NCBI RefSeq assembly: GCF_021917145.1
Contig: NC_061072.1
Coordinates: 9,511,059-9,575,058 of the forward strand
Source: Hypomesus transpacificus
Lineage: Eukaryota > Chordata > Actinopteri > Osmeriformes > Osmeridae
Direction of reading: 5' to 3'
Length of the DNA stretch: 64,000 nt
In this document: piece by piece, positions 23,565 through 35,507 of the stretch
Position numbering within the stretch: position 1 is the first letter of the stretch
Layout of the letters: the number at the start of each line of letters is the position of its first letter
The notes under the pieces: generated by a model
Seen by the model: the letters and a program-made list of their open reading frames with translations, nothing else
Database searches by the model: none
Told to the model about the DNA's origin: nothing
Position numbers and translations under genes: made by a program

Positions 23565-24324
23565 AGAATGCAGCCCTCTAACCCAATGCGAAATGATAAA
23601 TGCACGATGCTGTACTTGAAGAAGGGAATTCATCCAGATAATATCATCTTTGAAGATTATTCTATAATGTAGCTAAATGTCCCACTTAAATTGTAATCAA
23701 GATATTACTTTATGTACTGAACTTGTAAGGGTATACTATAAGGAAATGAAATAGATGTTGGTAGTTTCAGTTATGCTTATGTTTTAATTTGTATAAAACC
23801 ATTCAGTAAAAATCTGTAATAATGGGATAATGGCATCTACAATGAAGGAAAAGAAAAGTAAGGTGTAACACAGCATCAATAATATAATTATAAGTTTGTC
23901 TTTACTTTGATCTATATGATGTTCACATAATCCATCTTTCAAAGTGACTAATGGTGAAAGGGTGTGAAAGTATAATGGTTGGTTCATCAAAATCTATTTA
24001 ATGGCTCAAACATAAATCAATGCAACAAATAAAGTTATCTAACAAATTGGTCTCATAATAATATATGTCATATTTGTAAAGCTAATTTACAGTGCTTTAC
24101 ACCAAACTGTTTTTTAAAATACAGATAAGGTGATTTAATGATATAACATGAAAGTGAAACCCATGATAATCAATTGATGCAGAAACATAACACACTGAAA
24201 CAACATGTTGTATCTGTAATCCACAGTGACCTGGAAAAGTACTTGCAATAAACGCACCCTTTTGCAATGCAGTGTATTCCGGACAGGCACACATTCTTTA
24301 AAATAAATCCCAACCACATCTCTC
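23565..24324. other. calcoco2-snf8 convergent 3' region
   Basis: 3' UTR space of two convergent genes. A plus-strand AATAAA at 24028-24033 probably ends calcoco2. No canonical hexamer was found for snf8; the variant ATTAAA on the minus strand near 24133 is a candidate. No coding frame with recognisable content. Confidence 0.55.
24028..24033 (+). promoter_or_regulatory. putative calcoco2 polyadenylation signal
   Basis: AATAAA about 465 nt past the calcoco2 stop, on the coding strand. Confidence 0.4.
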
Positions 24325-25883
24325 TTAAGGCGTCATCTGATTGGCCTCCTCCGGTGTGACATCACGGGAAGTCAGCTCAGAGAACAGAGCAGGGAGCCAA
24401 TACTGAGGTTCCCCCGCAGCTTGTGAATCCAACCATGCCAAGCCCTCTTTCAACAGGTGTTCCTAAGACAGGCAAAAAGTGCAATGAGCATTATGAAACA
24501 TTAGAGAGAAAAGATTCTGATGGTAACCATTACAGTCTTTTCGACTGGCTGTTTAGTGGAAGCTCACCAGCACGTGACAAGCTCGTTCTCGTTCCCACTT
24601 TAGATTGTCCTTGATTTCACCTATTGTAACATAGCCCTTCTTCTGCAAATAAACAGAGAAAGCAACACTTGAGTTGTTAAATTCGGCCAACAAACAATCG
24701 GATACATTTCAAAATCTGTTTGTTGACTGAAGGGAGCGAAACAAACACCATTGGTAAAATGAAAGATCACCTCAGCCAGCTGTAAGACTACAGTGTGATC
24801 CATGTTGAGTTCTGCTGGGACTGACTGCACTAGGTAGGAGCCTCCAACAGGAATCATGCCAAAGCCATTTCCCATGGCTTTCAGCTTCTTTATGGCTCGC
24901 ACTAAGTCATCTCTGAAAGCAGTAGATTCAATTTAATAAAATTGCAGGGAAACTGAACATTGGATGCATTTTTGGCAAAGTCTGATTATTGCAACATAAT
25001 AACTCATATGCATACCTATAAAAAGAGATGATCGCTGATTAAAGTCAATGAGATATTTAGCCTTTGATACTCACTGACTGACATCCTGAGCGTATTTCCC
25101 CCTTCCTTTCAATACTCTTTGATGGAGTTCATCTAGGGTTATGAGTCCTAAAACAAAAGGTTTCACATTAGGTAGTCATAGGATAAAGGAGTGGTAAAGA
25201 CTTACAAAACAATAGAAACTGACCTCCATTTCTGTGCTTGAGGGCAAGGCATACTTCGATAATCTGAACTCCAAGTTCGTAGTAGAAATCCCCCACACCA
25301 AGCATCTCTGACCAAAAGCCTTTGCCAGCTGTGCATGACAGATCATAATTAGATCACCCTCTAGATGCTCACAACACTGGATAGAATCCAATTCGATTCA
25401 GGCAAATGTATAACAGCTGAATATCAATCATAACAAGGAAGAGATCAAATGTTATTCTCACAGGCAAGAGGGTCTACCCCAATGGTAGCACACATCTCCT
25501 GAAACTGGACCCGAAACTGTGAACTCTTTCGTATCTCTTGTTTGTGCTTGCTGGCAAATTCCTCCAAGTTGGACTTGAATGTCTCCAGCTGCTTTGACAT
25601 CTGAGATAAATATTTTATAATAAGTGTTTTACAGGTACACACACCTAATTTACAAACTCACAGAAGATTTGTCTCACCTGCACAATTTGATCCTCAGCCA
25701 AAACATTCCCTCTCTCTTTGTACCTTGCCTAAAAAGGAAAGGAAAGTACAAAAACGTCACCGAGCAAAAGTGTCTGGAAAAAAGTAAGTTAGGTATGTTG
25801 CTATGAAAATGAGAGCTGGTATGGCTGGATACCTCGGCAAGTTTCTTCTTTGCAATAGCACCCGCACCTACTCCCCTCCGCAT
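24325..25883 (-). CDS. snf8: Vacuolar-sorting protein SNF8 (ESCRT-II subunit VPS22)
   Basis: Core subunit of ESCRT-II, which sorts ubiquitinated cargo into multivesicular bodies on endosomes. Eight exons, 25883-25833, 25728-25678, 25600-25462, 25328-25224, 25147-25075, 24912-24771, 24642-24568 and 24462-24325, give 257 aa (human 258). The protein starts [17 protein letters not shown], then a helical hairpin with [33 protein letters not shown] and [20 protein letters not shown]. The C-terminal half is the paired winged-helix region ([49 protein letters not shown]). It ends EEANQMTP. All junction phases close. Transcribed away from gip's 3' end, it follows the human GIP-SNF8 linkage. Confidence 0.96.
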
Positions 25884-26483
25884 GATGTTGTTTATTTTTT
25901 AACTAATATTATATATTTGTTTTGTATTTGTACGAGGGCAAAAGCCAGGCAGCTGTAGACTTCTTTATGTTTGACTGGCTAGCTGACTGTGGACAATCTC
26001 AAGTTCTGGTTCAAACGTTTCTTTTTGGATGTAAATACTGCTAGAGCTACCTTATGCATATAATAATGTTATGTCAAAATTTCTTCTAATAATAATAATA
26101 TTGAAACGCGCATGATCAAATCATGAACGCTCTTGTTTGAGATGTTTTGAGAGCCATAATGACACTTCCTTGTTTGTGTATTAAACAGGAAGTACATTGG
26201 TTTTGTTGGCGTAATATTGTGCACTGCCATCTACCGCTTTGGAGCCAAATGGCCAAAACTTCGCGTGGATGCATCGAGCAATCAGTAGGCTAATTCAATA
26301 GGAAGTCTACAATAATGTCTTAAATGTGTCCGTTTGGTAGGTGAGTTATAATGATGAACCCAACTAGATATGTTGATTGAAACAATTTATTCACTTTGAA
26401 ACAAAAACAAAATATCTTGTAATTCAGATCAAAAGGCAGAGGTCATCAAGCTTCTAATTGTTTGGGTCACATTGCCTGCTGGG
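25884..26483. other. snf8 upstream / gip 3' UTR
   Basis: Contains the short snf8 leader and promoter and the gip 3' UTR. A minus-strand AATAAA at 26401-26396 lies about 85 nt past the gip stop. Nothing else is recognised. Confidence 0.55.
26396..26401 (-). promoter_or_regulatory. putative gip polyadenylation signal
   Basis: Minus-strand AATAAA a short distance past the gip stop codon, as expected for a small hormone transcript. Confidence 0.45.
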
Positions 26484-27243
26484 TCCTGCAAAAACAGAGA
26501 ACACATAGGCCTTATCATCTCTGACCATGTGACTAAGACAAGAATATTTCCACAAACGTCAAATTAACTCACAGAGGTCCTTGCTGCGGACACACACAGC
26601 AATCTTTTTTAGGAGATCACTGTACATGCGAAACTCTGGATCATCCTCTGGAGTGACATTAGGCCTGAAAGAAAGAGAATATGAGGTTTACATTTAGTAT
26701 AAGCTCTCATCCAAAGCGACTTACAGTAAGTACATGGACATTCCCCCTGAGGCAAGTAGGGTGAAGTGTCTTGCCCAAGGAAACAACGTCATTTGATTTG
26801 GCCGAGAATTGAACTGGGAACCTTCAGATTACTAGCCCGATTCCCTCACCGTTCAGCCACCTGACTCCAGAGAATGTCTTAATTGTAAATGTTACACCTA
26901 TCTGTCTTGCCCAATCACACTAACTTACGCATTCTTTTTTTCCCTCTGGTTCAGCAGAAAGTTTACAAAGTTCTTCTGCACCATAGAGTCCATGATTTTG
27001 CTCATGTCACTGGCAATGGTTGACTCTGCATACCTTCTCCCTAGACGCTGCCCATTACCTGTGAGACTTCAACAAACACATAACACATTAACTCAACCTT
27101 ATGTCAGACTTGTACATTTAAATAATATCCTTGGAATAGACAAGTAAGACATACCTGGACTCTCCAAGCTGCTGAGCCTTAGCCTCAGCATGCAACATAC
27201 CAGCCAGGCAAAGGAACACAATGGCAAAGAGCTCTACCTTCAT
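26484..27243 (-). CDS. gip: Gastric inhibitory polypeptide (GIP) precursor
   Basis: Secreted glucagon-family hormone precursor; GIP acts through a class B receptor to enhance insulin release. Exons 27243-27155, 27066-26929, 26664-26573 and 26485-26484 give 106 aa. A signal peptide (MKVELFAIVFLCLAGMLHAE) is followed by a short propeptide ending at the dibasic GRR (39-41). The mature hormone begins at Tyr42 with YAESTIASDMSKIM and continues through VQKNFVNFLLNQRE. A KK pair at 73-74 could mark its end, giving about 31 aa. There is no Gly before KK, so C-terminal amidation is not predicted. The stop codon is split: T ends exon 3 and GA opens the last exon, which is otherwise untranslated. Human GIP also neighbours SNF8. 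Glucagon and GLP peptides start with His, so the Tyr start and synteny favour gip. Confidence 0.9.
26687..26869 (-). mobile_element. tRNA-derived SINE copy in gip intron
   Basis: Family copy between gip exons 2 and 3. The tail is slightly diverged (TTTAGTATAAGCTCTC instead of TTTAGCAGACGCTC). The body and tRNA-like head (GTGAGGGAATCGGGCTAGTA on the minus strand) are intact. Confidence 0.82.
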
Positions 27244-29048
27244 GATGACTACTGGTGGACAAAAACATAGCATACACTCTCCCATGAGAAAAAGGTGCAC
27301 ATTGAGAATAGAGGAAGTACTGTAAAAAAATATATGGCAATGCACATTGCGCCTTACTTTTAGAATGGAGGGTTTTCTTGGATGTGCTGTGTGATAAGCT
27401 AGCTCAACATTGTGTTCTACCTTGATACGTTTTCCTTTTATACGGTTTCTCAGAGGTAGTCTGTATATCAACCGGAATATTAGGATGAAAAACACCTTAG
27501 TTCCACTACATTAGGGTATAAATTACACTGATATACATGTGATTACTGATAAGCAGGCATTCTGAGAAATGCTGAGGTTTCAGGAATATTTTCCATTTTA
27601 AAAGTATCGGTTGGCTCAAATCACTTTATTGGAGGTAACTACCCTTAACGTAACCAAAGGAAACCTTTAAGGACCATTAGACTAATCAGAATAGGGAATT
27701 GAGGGATGTGAAACGTTAAACGGATATGGTTATGATAAGAAAATTTATGTTTTCAATGCTGTGGGCAATAATTCCATTGAGTGTTTTTTGTCATCAGATT
27801 CCCCCTCAGACACAATATATTCAAGCAATAATATATTAATACATCTAAGCACGTCACCAATTGTACATGTGATATTTCAGAGGTGAAGGGTACTTTTCTT
27901 TATGTTTTTAAGCCTCCTGTTCCTATTACAGAACTCATTATCACTACCACCTAGCAGAAGCTTTTAGTAGGCCTAATCAACCTGGTTTTGATAAGGCAAA
28001 CAAGAAATGCCCTACACAAACAAATAAACAAACAAATAATATTAACAAAACACCCAAATAAAATTGTAGTACGTCATGTTTGAATATGCCAAAATATTAA
28101 CAGGTAGGCCAATATTGAAATCCATCCCAGTGGTCGTATTTAAAGAATTTGATAAATCCAAACAAAAACAAGTCAGACTAGGGTGAGGTCAAATGTATTC
28201 ATGGCTCTTTATCGCCCCCTGCCGATACACTTGCAACATTCAAAACACAAAACGGCTAGCTAACCATTCAGTTATTGCGCGTAGACTACGCCATTCTTTG
28301 TCGCTTTGTAAACAAGAAGTCTGCAAAAGTGGAACATGAAAGAAATCAGGTGAGGGTGGGAAAGAATAAGAGAACAATGAGAAACCCGATTAAACTCAGT
28401 TGCATAACGTGTGCTTATTTTGAGCTTGGTAGCTACGACATACGCAGTTTAAACGTGTAACTAAAGAGTCAGTGCCACACTGTTATTGTTTTTCATCAAT
28501 TCGTTGTCCAAAATGGAGGCAATATGCTTTGCCAAATGCTAGCGCTTGCTAGCTAGTCCAGCTAGCTAGTCTACCATATCAGTGGCACAAGCTACTGTAC
28601 TAGATTGGCTGCTGCAATAATATTCATGCGTCTTTCTTTGTAGTGCGATTTGTCAGTATTTATGTCCTCTTTCTACGCGGCTACGCTAAGCTACACTGCT
28701 ACCCAGGCTCCTTCGAAGTACTGTAGGCTGTAAAGTCATAAACAGTTCTTTTGCTAGAAGTAGCTAGCTGCGAAATGTGGTTTGTTGCATTTGTTTGGCA
28801 GCAACGTAGCTAGCTTGATAGCTTTTATTGCCAGTAACTAATGGAAGAGACGTGATACTTGATCAGTCGCAGTGCAGTGTTTTGTTTGTCCATCAGCAAA
28901 GGAATCAACCATTATTAAAAATCCTATTTTTTATGTATTCTACAGGATCCAGGCACTTCACTGCTATGACAGGAAATGGAGCTTAGCGAAGTTGGCTGCC
29001 TTACAGAATGTACAGTCATTCTGTAATGGTGTCTAAGTTAATGTAGCC
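27244..29048. other. gip-msl1 divergent intergenic region
   Basis: Head-to-head promoter space. Candidate msl1 5' UTR exons are one ending at 28349 (donor AATCAG|GTGAGG) and one starting at 28946 (acceptor CTACAG), which runs into the CDS at 29049. The part next to gip holds its promoter. No coding gene is seen. Confidence 0.5.
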
Positions 29049-32000
29049 ATGACTTTGAGATCCACTCTGTTCCCTCCTGCGCGATTCAAGCTAGAAGCAG
29101 AGAATACCGACTTTGACAAAACACAACTGAGAACTGTGAACTTGAACTCAGCTGCCATCAAGAGGGAAAACTGTGATTTTGTCATAGATGTTCATGACGT
29201 ACTTTCTGGCGTACACAACAGTGGAGGAGATTTCAGCAAATCAAATATCTTAGATCAGAATTACACTGGAAAAGTAGTCCGCGCTACAGTGGTGGCTACA
29301 CCAAACAGACCAGGAGTTCCCCTAGTTCAAGGGGACAATAGGGAATCAGTTGGGGTGTTGTCGTCCCCAGCCAGACTGATGGGGGGTGAGGGAACACCAG
29401 TCAATAATAAACCCACCCTCACTGACAATATGGATAACCCAGAGTTGCTGTCGAACTCCAAGGATGCTGGTTCTGATGAGAGTGCAAGAGGAGTCTCGTC
29501 TGGAGGAATTCTTAGCACTGCTTCCATTGAACTGGTTACTGAAGGCAAGTGGAGAAATGTCAGGAAGACCCCTGCGAATCCGCACACACAAGCCAACTGC
29601 CTCCGACAGATTCTCCTGCTACAGCTGGACCTGATTGAGCAACAGCAACAACAGCTACAGGCCAAGGACAAGGAGATAGATGAGCTCAAATCTGACAAGG
29701 AAACGGTATGAAAAGCATTCAGGCAGAGTGATGTTGTACATCTGGTGCAGGCCAAGACTTCAGACAATACAATTTACATTTAGTCATTTAGCAGACGCTC
29801 TTATCCAGTGGGACTTACAGTAATTACAGGGACATTCCCCCGAGGCAAGTAGGGTGAAATGCTTTGCCCAAGGACAAAACATCATTTGGCATGGCCGGGA
29901 ATCGAACTGGCAACCTTCAGATTACTAGCCCGATTCCCTAACCGCTCAGCCACTTAACTCCCTGATTCCAATATATGAAATGTTGTTGTTTTGGAGTTTT
30001 GCAGGCTTAAAAAAATATATTTGTCACATAGCTAGATATAGTCCCATATAAAATACTTAGCATGCCATCGTATTTGTTGTAAATATTGAACTTTTTTTCT
30101 CTCTCCACGCAATCAGCTGCTTGCGCGTATTGAGCGCATGGAACGTCGTTTGCAGCTCACAAGGAAGGACCCACGTGACAAACGCCTGTTTCAACCTCTG
30201 GAGCCATGGACACCAGATAAAGATGACCTGTGGGACTTAGAGCTCGATGACAGTCCACAGACCAACAGCCCAAGGTCACTTCCCTTTAGCAGGGGCGGCA
30301 AAGGGCAGAAGAGGTGAAACACTTTCTCTTCGCATGCAAACTATGTATTGTACGGTTAGTAGTACCACCTATGTACACGGCAGTTGTCTTATTTCCCTCT
30401 AACCCATTTCCATCCTCACTGGCAGGAAATTTTGTTTCCTTGACTCCAAGATCCAGAAGTCACGAGGCAAAGGCCCTAAGTTTAGTCCCATTAAGTCTGA
30501 GTGTGGAGCTGGTTCTCCGTATCAGAGGGAGCTGCGCAGTAAAGAGACCCCAGAGAAGACAGGGCTCGGGAGGCCAGCGTCGGAAAGGGACACCTCGCAC
30601 CCCGGCAAAGAGGAATCCGAGCTTACTGCACAGATGGAGGAGCTGCCCTTCATGTCTACCACTGAGATGTACCTGTGTCGCTGGCACCAGCCTCCCCCCT
30701 CACCACTGCGAGAGCCATCTCCCAAGAAAGAGGAGGCTGTGGCCAGTGAGTGGATTTAACAAGCGTGGGCCTGGTTCTAGGATCCGTGCCAGTGTCATTC
30801 GGAATTTTGTGTCGTTCCTTTCGCAGATGAAGGGTGATGACTCTCCTTGTCTTTTATGCCTTACAGTCCCGTCCTGGAGGGAAAACAGCATGGAGCCCCT
30901 GGGTGAAGACGCAGCCAATGATATCCCTGAGGTGAGACAGGAGAGCGAGACACAATCTTTATAGTTTTACAAAGAGATTTGAATACTAGGCAATTCAGAC
31001 TTTTAGTCAAGAATGTCTGGGCATGTGCCAAGATGTACACACGATATGTGCCTTATTACTTTTTAACTCTCACTGCTTGTATTGTTTTGTTAAGATGTTA
31101 GACGACAGTGTGTTTTTGAAACGCCACGCAAAACTGGAGCTGGATGAGAAGAGAAGGAAAAGGTATGGGACGTTTGTTTTCTATCTTTAAATCACTCCCA
31201 ATGTCTCATCCTCAGTCCAGAATAACTTGTTCTGACTCATACTCAGTACTGTACATTTCATAATTTCCTACTTTTGTCTTTTATCGCTCACTCTTTTTCG
31301 TATGACCCTTTTTTCGATCCTTTTTTCCAGGTGGGACATACAGCGTATCCGTGAGCAGCGTATGTTTCAGCGTTTGCAGCAGCGCATGAACAAGAAGAAG
31401 GGTATCCAGGAGAGCGAGCCAGAGGTGTTGTCCTTCTACCCTGACACTGAGGACGGTACGACTCTCTACATCGTGAACCTGAACCACTAAAGACTTCACT
31501 TACAGCTGAGACTGTTGCTTTCCCTCCCCACATTCCCTGGCTCTTTTTATTTATTCATGTATTTATTTTTTACAGTGGAGTCCATAATCATCACCCCTTT
31601 CCTTCCTGTGGTGGCGTTTGGTCGACCATTACCGAAGCTCACTCAAGAGTAAGTCATATTTTTGTGTTTCTACCTTTCCGATCACTGGGCCCTTGCTTCA
31701 ACACACAGGGGGATCCTTGTCCACCTCCTAGGATCTTTCTTCTTATGTCACTCTCTTTCCCTATACACCATTCTGTCTTCATTTGTTCTATGATGTAAAA
31801 TAACAAAGCATTTATTTTTTATTTCGTTACGAGGGACAAGTAGAAAACGTTTTGGGCTGGTCTTGTTTTTTTGTTTTGTACTTTTTATTTATCTGTTTTA
31901 TTTTTAGAAATGTTTTACTAGGTATGTTGTTTTTGGTTTGGTATGCTATTTCACAATGTCCACTAGACTGAGTTCATCCATCACTCTGCATAATCTATTT

Positions 32001-32518
32001 TTCAAGATGGTACCATGGTGCAGGTGGCGCAACAGGGCGAGTTTCACAGAAAGACCTTTCATCAAAATGCAAGTATTTAATCCTCCCATAAGTTTTGTTA
32101 GATAGAAAACAACAATGGATAGACAAGTACAGCCTAAATGAATTTCATGGACTTGCCAAGCTCCTGTTTGTTTAACTCGGGGAGAACCATTCACACTAGT
32201 TCGTTATGAACATGTTGGTTGACAAAATATTATATGTGGACGACTGAGAAACCAGAGTGAGTTGAAAAACTATGTCATTGTCTTTCTTCCTCTTTGGCAA
32301 AGTATAGTTCTGATAACCAAATGCTTTTCAGGTTGCAGGGGTTGGATTTTCCCGATCACCCTTCTCATACCCTGCATAATTTGGAGAGCCTTTCTGAATC
32401 TGTATACTTTTGTGTCTCCCTCTGCAGGAACTTTGACCTTCCCTGGGTGGATGACAGAAGCCGTTGCCGTATCGAGTTCCCCAAAAAACACACCCCTCAC
32501 CGGACCTGCCGGAAATAA
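29049..32518 (+). CDS. msl1: Male-specific lethal 1 homolog (MSL complex scaffold)
   Basis: Scaffold of the MSL complex that directs the acetyltransferase MOF/KAT8 to histone H4 Lys16. Eight exons, 29049-29705, 30117-30313, 30426-30745, 30867-30931, 31095-31162, 31331-31455, 31576-31648 and 32428-32518, give 531 aa (human 614). The N-terminal third is low-complexity. A coiled coil that binds MSL2 covers about 190-240 (CLRQILLLQLDLIEQQQQQL, then KDKEIDELK). The C-terminal PEHE domain starts near 392 with IPSWRENSMEPLGE and includes FLKRHAKLELDEKRRKRWD, IREQRMFQRLQQRM and FGRPLPKLTQENFDLPW, ending FPKKHTPHRTCRK. KANSL1 also has a PEHE domain but lacks this coiled-coil arrangement. The gene ends convergently with chmp2a. 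Confidence 0.95.
29773..29962 (-). mobile_element. tRNA-derived SINE copy in msl1 intron 1
   Basis: Near-complete family copy with tail ATTTAGTCATTTAGCAGACG, a clear B-box region (GGGAATCGAACTGGCAACC) and head near 29930-29960. It begins about 70 nt after the donor of the first coding exon. Confidence 0.88.
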
Positions 32519-34323
32519 GATGGTACCTTTCTGTCCGGAAAATGAAAACCAATCCTTCTACAACCCCCAGATCTGAAATGGGGTCATTTCTGGACTGGGA
32601 TAAGGTTTTCAGTGGAAGTTGGCCAAGCATGCATTGCTAGGTTGTTATGTGAACAACTGTTTAAATGTGTCAACACTTAGCTTGTTCTCCTATAATAAGA
32701 TAGTGACAAGAACCACTCTGTTAGCTAAGAATAGTGCAGTGCCTGTTTGAATGAAATACTTTTGTGCTCTGACAAACGTGGTGGGTCTCGGAGCGTATCC
32801 TGTCGTGCGGAAGGATAGTTTCATGCAGCTCAACATGGCTGCAAACACATTTATACTTATTTCTCGTGAACTGCTCATTCAAACAACTTCACACTATTTC
32901 AACTTAATCTAAAAAACTGGGCACTGTATTATCGAGCCACAGACACACACAAATAGACATTTTTGCTTTTATAGTTAGATAAAGGTATAGATGCCCTTGT
33001 ACTGATTAAATGGCAAACAAATCTATACCCCTTCAGATTAAAGCCCTCTATTAACAGCTAAGTAAGTGTAGAAGTTCCATTGTCTGTCAAGTTACAACAG
33101 TGCAATCATGTCCTTAACATCAGTGAAAAGCCTGCACGCTTTGAATATCACAAGTGGGTAGCAAAAATCTCATAATACAAAAAAATAATTGGAATAGATT
33201 GTTGCTTAGGTATACGACGGCATTGAAACTAAAACCTGCGTGTTCAATGCTTTACTATTTGATGGTTACTCAATTGTAACAAGCTGTCATGAGGCATGTT
33301 AACATAAGGACTTGAATCTGTAGGGAGACAGCTTCAATTAGTTTGGATATGATATGACTGAACTAAAAAGCTTAAAATGCATTTTCTCCTAAATCTGTGA
33401 TAATTGCCACTGGGCTTCATAAATTCTCACAGCAAATCTATAGATATGACTTATATGTCTGTATTCACTGTAATACTACTGCTTCTGCTGGGGCGCTTCA
33501 AGCAAAAAAAACTTTTTTTTTTTTAAATCAATGTGCACTACAGTGTGGATATAATGTGATCCTCACTCTGCATGTGTTGTTATTCAACTGCAATGCTGAG
33601 CAGATTGTAAGGTTGCGCATCCTTTTATGAAACTATTGGTGTGTTGAATTGTCCGATGTTTGCATTATATAAACAAAATCGTAGTCATCAAAATGAGCTG
33701 TTAAGTTTACTTGAAAATATGTGTTCTGATGATTTTATTTTTTTACTTGCGTGTGTGTGTGCATGGTTTTTGAACTGTCAAATCTATTTCACATGGCATC
33801 AACATGATAGGGTCATGAATTAAACATAATCATTTTAATTCACGAAAAACATCTGTGTTTGAATTTTGAAAGCATGATTAGGCTACTATTTTCAAAAAAC
33901 ACTGCTTTGTTCCAACTTTGATCCATGTAGTCTAATCTCAAAGTGGTCGAGAATTTGTCCTTTTTGAACTTCAGATTTTTCTGTTTCCATCCTGCCCAAT
34001 ATGCTGATTTACAGTAGTTGAATATTAGATGGCAGTGAGTTCCATTGACGTATAGTAAGTTATTTTGAACTAGCTTATAACATGTCTTGCAGAAACCTAA
34101 TGGGCTAGCTTATTCTTTAACATGATCAAAGGTTTGCTTTCTCTCAAACTTTCTCTAAAGTGTTGTCATCTAACTCCTTGCGATCTTATCCTGTTTTGTT
34201 ATTAGTTGTTTAAACATTTTGGTTATAGCTTTCTGCCTTGACAATGCAACAGACCACAGAAATAGGCTGGTTTTTGAAAAGGTAAGATTGGTCTTCTGTA
34301 AATAGCTTTCTGAAACAACTGTA

Positions 34324-34333
34324 AATAAATAAA
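34324..34333 (+). promoter_or_regulatory. putative msl1 polyadenylation signal
   Basis: Two overlapping AATAAA hexamers about 1.8 kb past the msl1 stop; another is at 34441. The long 3' UTR is an inference. Confidence 0.35.
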
Positions 34334-34546
34334 ACATGGCTGTTATTTTTCTATTATTTAAGATGTTGAGTACATTCAATATTGTTCTTCTATGATAATG
34401 ATTGTATGTTGACAAAATAATTGACAGAAGTTTGTTTTGGAATAAAATACATATCTAACACGTTGTCTAATTCTTTAGTTCTTGATTTGAGGAATGACTA
34501 TTACAGATTTGACAACCAGATCTTTCATGTCAAATGTGAAAAAAAG

Positions 34547-34552
34547 TTTATT
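34547..34552 (-). promoter_or_regulatory. putative chmp2a polyadenylation signal
   Basis: Minus-strand AATAAA about 960 nt past the chmp2a stop. It is about 100 bp beyond the last plus-strand signal proposed for msl1. Confidence 0.35.
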
Positions 34553-35216
34553 GGATAAAGGAAGGCAAAAAGATCTTTTAAGTTCTCAAAAATATAAACT
34601 ACCTCCTTATCAAACTTTGATAAGAATTTTGCCAAACACCAAAACCCAGGATTAATATAAAGGACCAGTAGACTTACTAGGCACATTATGGAGTGCCCGT
34701 TTTGTTTGTCTATGAAAACACATAGTACATCTGTGCCCACTCTAATTTCGATGTGAAATTCATTGACTTGTGTTGTTGAAGTCCCAGAAAGTCCCCGATC
34801 AGAAAGTAATGATCATCTAGCCAAACCGCTTTCTGACCAACCCCTCCCATCAGCCATTGTTATAGTTCCAATCTTCTGTACATCAGCACAAGAAAAAAAG
34901 AAATCTAAAGCAAACAAATCAGACAGAACATCATTACATAACCATGATGTTAATCATTTGTTAATATCTTACCAAGTGTACACCCATAATAGGCACACCA
35001 CAATAAAGCTAAGGTTATGCAAATGTATTGATCACTGCACACAAAAAATAACATACAAAACCTGATATAATCAAATGTCACTGACTTTGGATTATTTACT
35101 TGTCATGATTAGTGTTCTTCTTAAGAGTGTAAATAACATATCATTGGGTGTGGGAATTTACCCTAACTTTATTAAATTTGTCCTTCAAATTGAACATTTT
35201 GTTTGGCAATTGTTCA

Positions 35217-35257
<41 letters not shown>

Positions 35258-35507
35258 ATTTCTTTTTTACAAGTACAATCAGGTATGCATAATGTATTTG
35301 ATGATAAAATATACATACTGCACACAAGTAATAAAACAATCAAAAAACAAAAAAAGCCATAGACCTTAACAACAGATTTCTTACTGAACCATTTCAATGG
35401 TGCTCCAACTCCCTTCCCAAAGAAATGATAGAGATACACAAAAGTATACTTCTGGATCTGTATTGACACTCAAGCCCAAGTGCTGGTCTCTGTCACCCGC
35501 TCCATTC

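Larger units (their letters stand above)
32519..35507. other. msl1 and chmp2a 3' UTR region
   Basis: Long AT-rich 3' space between convergent genes. msl1 has candidate signals at 34324-34333 (overlapping AATAAA pair) and 34441. chmp2a has a minus-strand AATAAA at 34552-34547, so the two transcripts end within about 100-250 bp of each other. An (AT)n microsatellite lies at 35218-35252. Open frames here carry no family signature. Confidence 0.55.
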
